Assembly: GCF_002277895.1 (NCBI RefSeq)
Contig: NZ_CP022998.1
Location: forward strand, 1,221,501-1,285,500
Direction of reading: 5' to 3'
DNA: 64,000 nt
Source of the DNA: Rhizobium sp. 11515TR
GTDB lineage: Bacteria > Pseudomonadota > Alphaproteobacteria > Rhizobiales > Rhizobiaceae
Part shown: piece by piece, positions 15,936-24,004 of the stretch
Position numbering within the stretch: the first letter of the stretch is position 1
Layout: each line of letters opens with the position of its first letter
Translations under genes and position numbers: made by a program
Notes under the pieces: model-generated
What the model saw: the letters and a program-made list of their open reading frames with translations, nothing else
What the model was told of the DNA's origin: nothing
The model's database searches: none

Positions 15936-16976
15936 ATGACGAAATATAAGCTCGAGTACATCTGGCTCGACGGGTACACCCCGGTACCGAACCTGCGCGG
16001 TAAAACGCAGATCAAGGAATTCGACGCATTTCCGACGCTCGAGCAGCTGCCGCTTTGGGGCTTCGATGGTTCGTCGACGATGCAGGCCGAAGGCCGCAGC
16101 TCGGATTGCGTGCTGAAGCCCGTCGCCATCTACCCGGACCCAGCCCGTACCAACGGCGCTCTCGTCATGTGCGAAGTCATGATGCCTGATGGCGTTACGC
16201 CGCATGAGTCCAACAGCCGCGCGACCATCCTTGACGATGAAGACGCATGGTTCGGCTTCGAGCAGGAATACTTCTTCTACAAGGACGGCCGTCCGCTCGG
16301 CTTCCCGGAATCCGGCTACCCGGCTCCGCAGGGCCCGTACTACACCGGCGTCGGCTACAAGAACGTCGGCGATGTCGCTCGCGAGATCGTTGAAGAGCAC
16401 CTCGACCTCTGCCTTGAAGCCGGCATCAACCACGAAGGCATCAACGCTGAAGTGGCCAAGGGCCAGTGGGAATTCCAGATTTTCGGCAAGGGCTCCAAGA
16501 AGGCAGCCGACCAGATCTGGATGGCACGCTACCTGCTGCTGCGTCTATGCGAAAAGTACGGCATCGACATCGAGTTCCACTGCAAGCCGCTCGGCGATAC
16601 CGACTGGAACGGTTCGGGCATGCACTGCAACTTCTCGACCAAGTTCATGCGCGAAGTCGGCGGCAAGGCCTATTTCGAAGCGCTGATGGCTCAGTTCGAC
16701 AAGAACCTCGAAGCCCACATCGCTGTCTACGGCCCGGACAACCACATGCGTCTGACCGGCAAGCATGAGACGGCACCGTGGAACAAGTTCTCCTACGGCG
16801 TTGCCGACCGCGGCGCCTCGATCCGCGTTCCGCACTCCTTCATCAAGAACGACTACAAGGGCTACCTCGAAGATCGTCGTCCGAACTCGCAAGGCGACCC
16901 CTACCAGATCGCTTCGCAGGTCCTGAAGACGATCTCGGAAGTTCCGACGGCTGGCTTCGGCTCGGTTGCTGCCTAA
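15936..16976 (+). CDS. glnII: Glutamine synthetase type II
   Basis: A 346-residue eukaryote-like glutamine synthetase (GSII) that condenses ammonium with glutamate using ATP in the cytoplasm. It begins MTKYKLEYIWLDGYTPVPNLRGKT. The beta-grasp signature is LWGFDGSSTMQAEG, and WFGFEQEYFFYKDGRP is the catalytic metal-binding segment. GINAEVAKGQWEFQIFG, GDTDWNGSGMHCNFSTKFMR and the DNHMRLTGKHETAPWNKFSYGVADRGASIRVP block complete the active site. GSII lacks the adenylylation site of GSI, so control is by transcription (NtrC/sigma-54) and GstI. ATG 15936 is preferred over 15924 because of GAGGT 5 bases upstream. The protein is slightly shorter than plant GS, as usual. Confidence 0.97.
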   Translation: MTKYKLEYIWLDGYTPVPNLRGKTQIKEFDAFPTLEQLPLWGFDGSSTMQAEGRSSDCVLKPVAIYPDPARTNGALVMCEVMMPDGVTPHESNSRATILDDEDAWFGFEQEYFFYKDGRPLGFPESGYPAPQGPYYTGVGYKNVGDVAREIVEEHLDLCLEAGINHEGINAEVAKGQWEFQIFGKGSKKAADQIWMARYLLLRLCEKYGIDIEFHCKPLGDTDWNGSGMHCNFSTKFMREVGGKAYFEALMAQFDKNLEAHIAVYGPDNHMRLTGKHETAPWNKFSYGVADRGASIRVPHSFIKNDYKGYLEDRRPNSQGDPYQIASQVLKTISEVPTAGFGSVAA

Positions 16977-17021
16977 GACTTCTCAGCTTCGGTTCGCCGA
17001 GCTCGATAGAACAAGTGAATG

Positions 17022-17048
17022 ACGCGGGGTTTTGGCCCCGCGTTTTTC
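17022..17048 (+). terminator. Rho-independent terminator of glnII
   Basis: ACGCGGGG (17022-17029) pairs perfectly with CCCCGCGT (17036-17043) around a 6-base loop. TTTTT follows. It lies 46 bases after the glnII stop. Confidence 0.9.
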
Positions 17049-17117
17049 GTTTTGAGGTTATCAAGTAGCCGCTGTCGCCCAGACTTTCTTGGGCCCCCGC
17101 TGCTAACCCCACAGTCC

Positions 17118-17284
17118 GTCATCCTCGGGCTTGACCCGAGGATCCACGCCCAAGCCTACCGACCCTATGAGAGGGTTTTGCTGTGTAGCGCATCAAGGGA
17201 TACGCTCTCGCCGGTACTCGCCGGCGGCGTTTTGCCGAGCCGACATCCCTGTGCCTGGATCCTCGGGTCAAGCCCGAGGATGAC
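17118..17284. repeat. 167-bp element bounded by perfect 29-bp inverted repeats (copy 1)
   Basis: Positions 17118-17146 and 17256-17284 are perfect reverse complements over 29 bases. Each arm is itself a hairpin (CCTCGGG-CTTGA-CCCGAGG). The 109-base core differs from that of copy 2, except that both cores begin CGCCCAAG and end TGTGCC. The architecture resembles a palindromic intergenic mosaic element. It lies in the 356-base gap between glnII and the AhpD-like gene. Confidence 0.85.
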
Positions 17285-17332
17285 GCCGCTCAGGGGAGGG
17301 CTCTGGCCATAACATGCTCAGAGAAGCCAGGC

Positions 17333-17794
17333 TCAAGCAGCCTTATTCGCCGCATCGACCGGATGCTGCGAGCGGAAGCCGACGGCGAGGCGATTCCAGA
17401 TGTTGATCGTGCCGATCGCGACGGTGATCTTGACGATCTCTTCTTCGCTGAAATGCTGTTTCAGCGGCTCGAAATCGGTATCCGGAATGCCGGTCTGGGC
17501 GATCTTGGTGACGGAATCGACCCAGCGGAGCAGAGCACGCTCGCGGTCGTCATAGACGGGCGACTCCCACCAGACGCACATCAGGTTGATCCACTGCTCG
17601 CTCAAGCCATCGTGCCGGGCTTCCTTCGAGTGCATGTCGACGCAATAGGCGCAGCCATTGATCTGCGAGGCACGGAGCTTGATCAGATGGATGAAGCGCC
17701 GTTCGAGGCCGCTGGTTTGCACGAAGTTTTCCAGCGCGACGACAGCCTTATAGGAGTCGGGGGAGGCTTTGGCGAAGTTGAAACGCGGATGCAT
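17333..17794 (-). CDS. AhpD-like carboxymuconolactone decarboxylase-family protein
   Basis: A 153-residue protein with the AhpD-type redox motif GCAYCVDMHSKEARHDG (C-x-x-C...H). HPRFNFAKASPDSYKAVVALENFV lies at the N-terminus and IGTINIWNRLAVGFR near the C-terminus. These features match the alkylhydroperoxidase/CMD families. Members with CxxC reduce peroxides or act as thiol oxidoreductases; the true substrate is unknown. It is 30 bases downstream of the Rrf2-type regulator on the same strand, implying co-transcription and control by that regulator. Confidence 0.88.
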   Translation of the reverse strand: MHPRFNFAKASPDSYKAVVALENFVQTSGLERRFIHLIKLRASQINGCAYCVDMHSKEARHDGLSEQWINLMCVWWESPVYDDRERALLRWVDSVTKIAQTGIPDTDFEPLKQHFSEEEIVKITVAIGTINIWNRLAVGFRSQHPVDAANKAA

Positions 17795-17824
17795 GGGTCT
17801 TCTCCTTGGGTTTTAAATTGAAAT

Positions 17825-18328
17825 TCAGTTCTTGGACTTGCGTTCATGCAGCTCGAGAAAGGCGCAGCCTCTGGCGGCTATGCCACCGTCCGTGTCCGTT
17901 TGCTTTAGATCGGTCAGCACGTCGGCGATCGTTGTCTTTGCCAGTTCGGCCCGATAGACGCGCTCGGCCGCCAGCATGGCGGCATTGATGCCGCAAGGCT
18001 TGGCGAAGTAGCGCCCTTCCAGCGGGTTAGGGCCGCGCTGGCGGATTTCCGCGCAGCGGAAGGCTGGTGCGGGGCCTTCCGCCGCCAGCACGATATCGAG
18101 AAGGGTGATCTCCTCCGGCTTGCGCGCCAGCCGATAGCCACCCTTCGGCCCCGGCACGGTATCGAGAATGCCGGCACCCGAAAGCGCCTGCAGATGCTTC
18201 AGAAGGTAGCTGACCGAAACGCCGTGAAATTCGGCAAGGGCAGCCGCCGAGAGCACGCCGCCATCGGACAGGCCAGCCAGCATGCCAACGCAATGGATGG
18301 ATTGTTCAACGCCGTCTCCGAGCTTCAT
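17825..18328 (-). CDS. Rrf2-family transcriptional regulator
   Basis: A 167-residue protein beginning MKLGDGVEQSIHCVGMLAGL, with an HTH of the Rrf2 type (SAAALAEFHGVSVSYLLKHLQALSGAGILDTVPGPKGGYRLARKPEEITLLDIVLA). Cys residues occur at FRCAEI and AKPCGI and near the C-terminus (RGCAF). They could bind an Fe-S cluster or sense oxidants, but the spacing differs from IscR. The TTG at 18343 is in frame, yet GAGAGG lies about 9 bases before ATG 18328, so I use that. It likely represses the adjoining AhpD-like gene through the dyad at 18345-18367. Confidence 0.88.
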   Translation of the reverse strand: MKLGDGVEQSIHCVGMLAGLSDGGVLSAAALAEFHGVSVSYLLKHLQALSGAGILDTVPGPKGGYRLARKPEEITLLDIVLAAEGPAPAFRCAEIRQRGPNPLEGRYFAKPCGINAAMLAAERVYRAELAKTTIADVLTDLKQTDTDGGIAARGCAFLELHERKSKN

Positions 18329-18344
18329 TTTCGTGCCTCTCAAA

Positions 18345-18367
18345 TCATGGATAGTTTTTATCTATGA
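18345..18367. promoter_or_regulatory. Candidate Rrf2 operator
   Basis: TCATGGATA (18345-18353) and TATCTATGA (18359-18367) form an inverted repeat matching at 8 of 9 positions around GTTTT. It lies 17 bases upstream of the Rrf2 start, where it would overlap the promoter. Confidence 0.5.
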
Positions 18368-18464
18368 TTATGATGGGAGTCAAGTAGGGAATGCGGATAG
18401 CGTTGCTGTTTCGCGGATGAGTACGAAAATGCTGGCTTAAGAATGCTGACAGCAAGTAGGTTCC

Positions 18465-18617
18465 GTCATCCTCGGGCTTGACCCGAGGATCCACGCCCAA
18501 GTCTCGCAGGCATCGGCTTTGGCCGACAAAGGCAGAAATTCATCGCAGCTCGTTGAATGCTTCGATACCAATCGGAAGCGCTTGTGCCTGGATCCTCGGG
18601 TCAAGCCCGAGGATGAC
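18465..18617. repeat. 153-bp element bounded by perfect 29-bp inverted repeats (copy 2)
   Basis: Positions 18465-18493 and 18589-18617 are perfect 29-base reverse complements and are identical in sequence to the arms of copy 1 at 17118-17284. The core is 95 bases and mostly different. It lies in the gap between the Rrf2 gene and the helicase gene. Confidence 0.85.
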
Positions 18618-18663
18618 GGTGCGTGTGGAAGCCAATGGGCCCAAGCGGCCTTGGTGAAAGAAC

Positions 18664-21243
18664 GTGCGGCCCATCCTTGCTCTTCTCCAGCCCCCCGCTT
18701 CCTATCCTCCACATTTCAACTACATTCAGCCCGTGGACCAGATCGACGCCGACCGCCTCCTTGCCTTGCCCGCCCCCTTCACCCGCTGGTTTGCGGAAAA
18801 GGGCTGGCAGCCGCGTGCGCATCAGCTGGAGTTGCTGGCCCGTGCCGAAGCGGGTGAAAGCACGCTGCTGATTGCGCCCACCGGCGCCGGCAAGACCCTT
18901 GCCGGCTTCCTGCCGTCGCTGACGGATATCACCCGGCGCGGCAAGATTCCGCCCGGCTCGGCCTTTACCGGCATCCACACACTCTACATTTCGCCGCTGA
19001 AAGCGCTCGCAGTCGATATCGAACGCAACCTGATGAAGCCAGTCTCGGAAATGGGCCTGCCTGTCACGGTTGAGAACCGCACGGGCGATACGCCTGCTGG
19101 CAAGCGCCAGCGGCAGAAGCTCAATCCACCGGATATCTTGCTGACGACGCCGGAGCAAGTGGCGCTGCTGCTCGCCAATCGCGAAGCCGAGCGCTTCTTC
19201 AAGGATCTAAAATACATCGTCTTCGACGAGCTGCATTCGCTCGTCACATCCAAGCGCGGTCATATGCTGTCGCTCGGCCTTGCCCGCATCCGCAAACTGG
19301 CGCCGCGCGTGCAGACCATCGGCCTTTCGGCCACCGTCGCTGACCCGATGGACCTGCAGAAATGGCTGGTAGCGCAAGAGCCGGGGGAAGAGCGCCACGC
19401 CGGCCTCGTCATTGTCGAGGGTGGCGCCAAGCCCGATATCTCGATCCTGGCGACGGAAGAGCGCATTCCCTGGTCCGGCCACTCCGCCAAATATGCGATC
19501 CCCGATATCTATCGCGAGTTGAAGGCGCATCGCACGACGCTGCTCTTCGTCAACACGCGCTCGCAGGCCGAAATGCTGTTTCAGGAGCTGTGGTCGGCCA
19601 ATGACGACAATCTGCCGATCGCGCTGCATCACGGCTCGCTCGATGTCGGCCAGCGCCGTAAGGTGGAAGCGGCCATGGCGGAAAACCGCCTGCGCGCCGT
19701 CGTCGCCACGTCGACACTGGATCTCGGTATCGACTGGGGCGATGTCGATCTCGTCATCCATGTTGGCGCGCCCAAGGGCGCCAGCCGCCTTGCCCAGCGT
19801 ATCGGCCGTGCCAATCACCGCATGGACGAGCCGTCGAAGGCGATCTTGGTGCCGGCCAACCGCTTCGAGGTTATGGAATGTCAGGGAGCACTTGATGCCA
19901 ACTATATGGGCGCCCAGGACACGCCGCCCATCGGCGCAGGAGCGCTCGACGTTCTCGCCCAGCATGTGCTCGGCATGGCCTGCGCCGAACCCTTCGATAT
20001 GCTCGAGCTTTACGACGAGGTGCAGAGCGCGGCGCCCTATGCCGAGCTTTCCTGGGAGACCTTCGAGCGCATCGTCGATTTCGTCGCCACCGGCGGCTAT
20101 GCGCTCCGGACCTATGAGCGCTATGCCCGCATTCGCAAGACGTCGGATGGGCGCTGGCGCGTCTCCAATCCGCAGGTCGCCCAGCAATATCGCCTGAACC
20201 TCGGCACGATCGTCGAAGAGGCGATGCTGAATATCCGCTTGGTGAAACGCAACGCGCTAGGCTCGCTTGGAAGAGGCGGCGCTCCGCTCGGCAAGGTCGA
20301 GGAATATTTCGTCGAGCAGCTCTCGCCCGGCGATACTTTCCTGTTTTCCGGCAAGGTTCTGCGCTTCGAGGGCATCCGCGAAAGCGAATGCCTCGCGTCG
20401 CAGGCCTTCTCGCTGGATCCGAAAATTCCCTCCTATGCCGGCGGCAAGTTTCCGCTTTCCACATACCTCGCCGATCAGGTGCGGGCGATGATTGCCGATC
20501 CAGACCGGCGCCACCGTCTGCCGGATCAGGTGCGCGACTGGCTGGAAATTCAGAACGAGAAATCGCTGCTGCCGAAGCGCGACGAGTTTCTGATCGAGAC
20601 CTTCCCGCGCGGCAGCCGCGCCTACTTGGTCGCCTATCCTTTCGAGGGAAGGCTGGCGCACCAGACGCTCGGCATGCTGCTGACCCGAAGGCTGGAGCGC
20701 GTCGGCGCCAAGCCCATGGGCTTCGTCGCGACTGATTATTCTCTCGGCATCTGGGGGCTGGAGGATATGGGGCTGATGATCGCCAACGGGCGCCTCAGCC
20801 TCTCCGATCTCTTCGACGAGGATATGCTCGGCGACGATCTCGAGGCGTGGCTCGATGAATCCTTTCTTTTGAAGCGCACCTTCCGCAATTGCGCCGTGAT
20901 TGCCGGCTTGATCGAGCGCCGGCATCCGGGCAAGGAAAAGACCGGCCGGCAAGTGACCGTCTCGGCCGATCTGATCTATGATGTGCTGCGCAGCCATGAG
21001 CCTGATCATATCCTGCTGCAGGCGACGAGGCAGGATGCTGCGACCGGGCTTTTGGATATTGGACGACTTGCGGATATGCTGAAGCGAATCAAGGGCCATA
21101 TCACCCATCGCGCGCTGGACCATATTTCGCCGCTCGCCGTGCCGGTGATGCTGGAGATCGGCAAGGTGCCGGTGCCGGGCGAGGCCCACGATTCCCTGCT
21201 TGCGGAGGCGGCTGACGACCTGATCCGCGAGGCAATGGAATAG
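18664..21243 (+). CDS. Ligase-associated DEXH-box helicase (Lhr-like)
   Basis: An 859-residue superfamily 2 helicase. Walker A is LLIAPTGAGKTLAGFLPSL, motif II is YIVFDELHSL, motif III is IGLSATVADP, and motif VI lies in RLAQRIGRANHRMDEP. The C-terminal half (about 430-859) contains the winged-helix and Lhr-type extension (RGGAPLGKVEEYFVEQLSPGDTFLFSGK). This composition matches the ligase-associated DEXH helicase of bacterial DNA-repair clusters, which pairs with PdeM, an exonuclease and an ATP-dependent ligase. PdeM follows immediately. The first start is GTG 18664 with a weak GGTGAAAG upstream; GTG 18733 (giving MDQIDADRLL) is an equally good candidate. Confidence 0.92.
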   Translation: MRPILALLQPPASYPPHFNYIQPVDQIDADRLLALPAPFTRWFAEKGWQPRAHQLELLARAEAGESTLLIAPTGAGKTLAGFLPSLTDITRRGKIPPGSAFTGIHTLYISPLKALAVDIERNLMKPVSEMGLPVTVENRTGDTPAGKRQRQKLNPPDILLTTPEQVALLLANREAERFFKDLKYIVFDELHSLVTSKRGHMLSLGLARIRKLAPRVQTIGLSATVADPMDLQKWLVAQEPGEERHAGLVIVEGGAKPDISILATEERIPWSGHSAKYAIPDIYRELKAHRTTLLFVNTRSQAEMLFQELWSANDDNLPIALHHGSLDVGQRRKVEAAMAENRLRAVVATSTLDLGIDWGDVDLVIHVGAPKGASRLAQRIGRANHRMDEPSKAILVPANRFEVMECQGALDANYMGAQDTPPIGAGALDVLAQHVLGMACAEPFDMLELYDEVQSAAPYAELSWETFERIVDFVATGGYALRTYERYARIRKTSDGRWRVSNPQVAQQYRLNLGTIVEEAMLNIRLVKRNALGSLGRGGAPLGKVEEYFVEQLSPGDTFLFSGKVLRFEGIRESECLASQAFSLDPKIPSYAGGKFPLSTYLADQVRAMIADPDRRHRLPDQVRDWLEIQNEKSLLPKRDEFLIETFPRGSRAYLVAYPFEGRLAHQTLGMLLTRRLERVGAKPMGFVATDYSLGIWGLEDMGLMIANGRLSLSDLFDEDMLGDDLEAWLDESFLLKRTFRNCAVIAGLIERRHPGKEKTGRQVTVSADLIYDVLRSHEPDHILLQATRQDAATGLLDIGRLADMLKRIKGHITHRALDHISPLAVPVMLEIGKVPVPGEAHDSLLAEAADDLIREAME

Positions 21244-21281
21244 GGATGCTGTAAAGCAGACGACGAAGGTAGATTGTTACG

Positions 21282-22022
21282 GTGATGAACCGCCTGGCGC
21301 TAGCGCGAGATATGAACGGTCAGGGTAACGGCGCAACCAGTGCGGCGGGCGTTGAAGCCGTCATTCATGGTGTCGCTGCCGTCTGCGATCCCCTGGGTGC
21401 GCTCTATCTGCCGGAAGCCGGCATTCTCGTCGTCTCCGATCTGCATCTGGAAAAGGGTGCGGCCTTTGCCCGCCGCGGCATGATGCTGCCGCCCTACGAT
21501 ACGCTGGCGACCCTGACAGTCCTCTCCGCCGTCATCGCACGCTACGATCCGAAACTCGTGGTGTCGCTTGGTGATAATTTCCACGATCGGGTCGGTTCAC
21601 AGCATCTGCCGGAAGCGTTTCGCAGCCTGATCGTCAATATGGCGCGCGGCCGCGAATGGATCTGGATCAACGGCAATCATGATCCGGATGGCACCGTCGA
21701 TTTGCCCGGCCATTCCGTCGACGAGATGCATTATGGCGGGCTCACCTTCCGCCATGAGCCAAAGGCCGGGTTGCAGGCCGGCGAGATCGCCGGCCATCTG
21801 CATCCCTCGGCCACCGTTCGGCGTCGGGAGAAATCGGTGCGCCGCCCGTGCTTTGCCACGGATGGCGCCCGTCTGCTGATGCCGGCCTTCGGCGTGATGA
21901 CAGGTGGCCTCGATCTTCGCCACAAGGCGATGGCAGGCCTCTTCGAGCGGGAGAACCTGATTGCGCACCTGCTCGGCCGCGACCGCATTTACTCCGTGCG
22001 GTTCGGCAATCTCTCGGACTAG
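21282..22022 (+). CDS. pdeM: Ligase-associated metallophosphoesterase PdeM
   Basis: A 246-residue calcineurin-like phosphoesterase with motifs in order: VVSDLHLEKGAAFARRG, SLGDNFHD, INGNHDPDG, RHEPKAG and IAGHLHPSATVRRR. This set matches the ligase-associated DNA damage response endonuclease family. It probably uses two metal ions to cut DNA or phosphodiesters, as part of end processing with the helicase encoded 38 bases upstream. Translation may start at GTG 21282 or ATG 21285. Its stop overlaps the stop of the convergent RibD_C gene by two bases within CTAG. Confidence 0.9.
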   Translation: MMNRLALARDMNGQGNGATSAAGVEAVIHGVAAVCDPLGALYLPEAGILVVSDLHLEKGAAFARRGMMLPPYDTLATLTVLSAVIARYDPKLVVSLGDNFHDRVGSQHLPEAFRSLIVNMARGREWIWINGNHDPDGTVDLPGHSVDEMHYGGLTFRHEPKAGLQAGEIAGHLHPSATVRRREKSVRRPCFATDGARLLMPAFGVMTGGLDLRHKAMAGLFERENLIAHLLGRDRIYSVRFGNLSD

Positions 22023-22579
22023 ACCGCGTTCGCCGGTTCATAACGCAGGATGACAGCCCCAGTTTTGAGGGGCGTGGAGCCGATGAGCTTCATCGGGCGT
22101 TGGTCGGCCGCCGGTTTAAAATGCGGATTGCCGGCACCGAGGACGACCGGAACGAGGCAGATTCTCAGCTCATCCACCAGCCCCGCCTTGAGCAATGCAT
22201 CGGTCACTTCGGCACTGCCGAAAACAAACATGGTCTTGCCCGCTTCTTCCTTCAGCTTCTTCACCTCGGCGACGATGTCACTAACGACGCGGGTATTGTG
22301 CCAGTCTGCTTTATCGAGCGTTCGCGAAGCGGCAATCTTGGCGATGCCGTTCATGTAGGCGGCGATGTCGGGCGCTTCCGTCGCGGTCGGCCAATAGGCG
22401 GCCATGCCTTCATAGGTCTTGCGGCCGAAGATCAGCAGATCGCCTTCCTTGCCGAGCTCGGTCGCATAATGTTCCAGCTCATCGCCCCAGGCGAGCATAT
22501 GAAAATCAAGGTCCCACGGCTTGGTTCCCTCGAAATAGCCGTCGAGCGTCATGAGATTCCAGATAACGAGCTTCCTCAT
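22019..22579 (-). CDS. Dihydrofolate reductase/RibD C-terminal-like reductase
   Basis: A 186-residue protein beginning MRKLVIWNLMTLDGYFEGTKPWDLDFHMLAWGDE. LLIFGRKTYEGMAAYWP follows, then KTMFVFGSAEVTDALLKAGLVDELRICLVPVVLGAG. This is the RibD_C/DHFR-like fold that uses NADPH. Small stand-alone members are often controlled by divergent HxlR regulators, as seen here at 22691. The frame stays open to 23101 across the HxlR gene, but that part is antisense. GGAGGAAGTG immediately precedes ATG 22579, which fixes the start. The substrate is unknown. Confidence 0.9.
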   Translation of the reverse strand: MRKLVIWNLMTLDGYFEGTKPWDLDFHMLAWGDELEHYATELGKEGDLLIFGRKTYEGMAAYWPTATEAPDIAAYMNGIAKIAASRTLDKADWHNTRVVSDIVAEVKKLKEEAGKTMFVFGSAEVTDALLKAGLVDELRICLVPVVLGAGNPHFKPAADQRPMKLIGSTPLKTGAVILRYEPANAV

Positions 22580-22614
22580 CACTTCCTCCATTGTGATAAC
22601 CGTACCATAATCAA

Positions 22615-22647
22615 AACTAGTTGCTAAAAGAAAGTAGTTGCAAACTA
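22615..22647. promoter_or_regulatory. Candidate HxlR operators
   Basis: The palindromes AACTAGTT (22615-22622) and TAGTT-GCA-AACTA (22635-22647) share the half-site TAGTT. They lie between the divergent RibD_C and HxlR genes. Confidence 0.45.
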
Positions 22648-22690
22648 ATTGTGCCGATAGCAAAAATGCAAGCGGTTTTTGGAGGCGCTT

Positions 22691-23194
22691 ATGGACGCAG
22701 TGCATCGTTCCGGCTGCCCGATCAATCTGACGCTGGAAATCCTCGGTGATCGCTGGAGCCTGATCGTCATCAGGGACATCATGTTCGGCAATCGCCGGCA
22801 TTTTCGCGAGTTGCTGCAGAAGTCGCAGGAGGGGATTGCTTCCAATATCCTCGCCGATCGGCTGAAGCGGCTGGTGGAACATGGTCTGCTGACTCGAAAA
22901 AGCGATCCCACTCACAAGCAGAAGGCCGTCTACAGCCTGACGGAGATGTCGATCGACCTCGTGCCCATTTTTGCCCATATGGGCGCCTGGGGCCGCAAGC
23001 ATCTGCCGGTTTCCGAGGAGCTGTCGATCCGGGCCGAGCTCCTGGAGGATGGCGGCCCAAAGCTCTGGGATGATTTCATGGACGAGCTGCGCGCCAAGCA
23101 TCTCGGCAAGGTGCTGCCTTCGGGCACGCCCTCGGTGCTCGGCCGGTTGACCGAAGCGTATATCGAGGTCGCCAATCGCCGGAAAAGCGGCTGA
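22691..23194 (+). CDS. HxlR-family transcriptional regulator
   Basis: A 167-residue winged-helix regulator beginning MDAVHRSGCPINLTLEILGDRWSLIVIRDIMFG. It has the family's N-terminal Cys in SGCPI and the recognition region NILADRLKRLVEHGLLTRK. HxlR proteins respond to reactive electrophiles or quinones in several bacteria, often through that Cys; the signal here is unknown. GGAGG ends 5 bases before ATG 22691, so the upstream TTG at 22679 is rejected. It is divergent from the RibD_C gene, which it probably controls. Its stop abuts the stop of TIGR02186 (TGATCA). Confidence 0.9.
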   Translation: MDAVHRSGCPINLTLEILGDRWSLIVIRDIMFGNRRHFRELLQKSQEGIASNILADRLKRLVEHGLLTRKSDPTHKQKAVYSLTEMSIDLVPIFAHMGAWGRKHLPVSEELSIRAELLEDGGPKLWDDFMDELRAKHLGKVLPSGTPSVLGRLTEAYIEVANRRKSG

Positions 23195-24004
23195 TCAGTT
23201 CTTCCGGAAGATGAAGCTTGCACCCCAGCCAGTGACGAGGGCCAGCAGCACCGAAAAAATGCCATAGGTGATCGGCCGTTGATGCGCCGCATCCGTGATC
23301 GTCTGCTCTATCCCCGTCTTGATGACGCGCAGCGGCAGCGATTTTTCGCTCAGGAACTTGCCGCTCTTGAAGAGATAGGCACGCACCATATGCACCCCGT
23401 TCGGCACATCGGCGGGTACCCTGAGTGTTGCCTTGAAGAGCGAGGAGCTGACGAAGCGAACGCCGGCGGGATCGCTTTCATAGAGCCCACCTGTCTTTTG
23501 CAGGCGCCGGAAGGCATTGCGGAATTCTGGAACATCGCCGACATTGCCGACGAAGCCGACCGGCGTTAGCGGAATATGGTCGACGCCGATACCGCGGTCG
23601 CTGAGTTCGAGCGGCGTGGTGATATTGTCGACCGCGCGCGTGCTCGACAGCGAATAGGCTTCCGGCACATGCTCGAACGTCATCGAGCGGGTGTTGACCC
23701 AGATGCCGAACACCCGTTCCTTTCGGCGTACCGTCGCATTCTCGCGCGGACCTTCCAGCACGACGACGATATCGTATTGGCCGATGGCCAGAAGCAGTTG
23801 ATCGGTGTTGGAAAGGGCGCCGAAGATCGTCAGATCGGCGCCGGTGAAATCCGAGGTAATGGCGATCTCGCTTGTCGATGTGCCGATCTCCATCGTCTCC
23901 CGCGCCGTGGTCGAGGTCGTCGGCTGATCGAGCAGCACCTGCGCCTGTGTGGTGAGCGGAGCGAGCAGCAATGCGGCAGCAAGGAGCAGTCCGAATCCTC
24001 TCAT
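23195..24004 (-). CDS. TIGR02186-family exported membrane protein
   Basis: A 269-residue protein. It has an N-terminal signal (MRGFGLLLAAALLLAPLTTQAQ) and a beta-rich periplasmic domain (TSTSEIAITSDFTGADLTIFGAL, VVVLEGPRENATVRRKERVFGIWVNT, and FRRLQKTGGLYESD). A C-terminal membrane anchor (YGIFSVLLALVTGWGASFIFRKN) ends the protein. This matches the alphaproteobacterial TIGR02186 family, often next to TauE exporters. ATG 24004 overlaps the TauE stop by four bases (ATGA), so the two are translationally coupled. A longer frame to 24937 is an antisense-like extension across TauE and is rejected. Function is unknown; a partner role in sulfur-anion export is inferred from the context. Confidence 0.85.
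   Translation of the reverse strand: MRGFGLLLAAALLLAPLTTQAQVLLDQPTTSTTARETMEIGTSTSEIAITSDFTGADLTIFGALSNTDQLLLAIGQYDIVVVLEGPRENATVRRKERVFGIWVNTRSMTFEHVPEAYSLSSTRAVDNITTPLELSDRGIGVDHIPLTPVGFVGNVGDVPEFRNAFRRLQKTGGLYESDPAGVRFVSSSLFKATLRVPADVPNGVHMVRAYLFKSGKFLSEKSLPLRVIKTGIEQTITDAAHQRPITYGIFSVLLALVTGWGASFIFRKN

Noticed and set aside
17118..18617. CRISPR-like repeats or insertion sequences around 17-18.6 kb
   Set aside because: The repeats are inverted pairs of two copies, not regularly spaced direct repeats, and no transposase or cas gene is present.
19207..20187. A 326-codon frame antisense to the DEXH helicase
   Set aside because: The helicase frame carries all conserved motifs; the antisense product has none.
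22580..23101. Upstream extension of the RibD_C reductase frame on the minus strand
   Set aside because: It runs antisense through the HxlR gene; GGAGGAAGTG places the start at ATG 22579.
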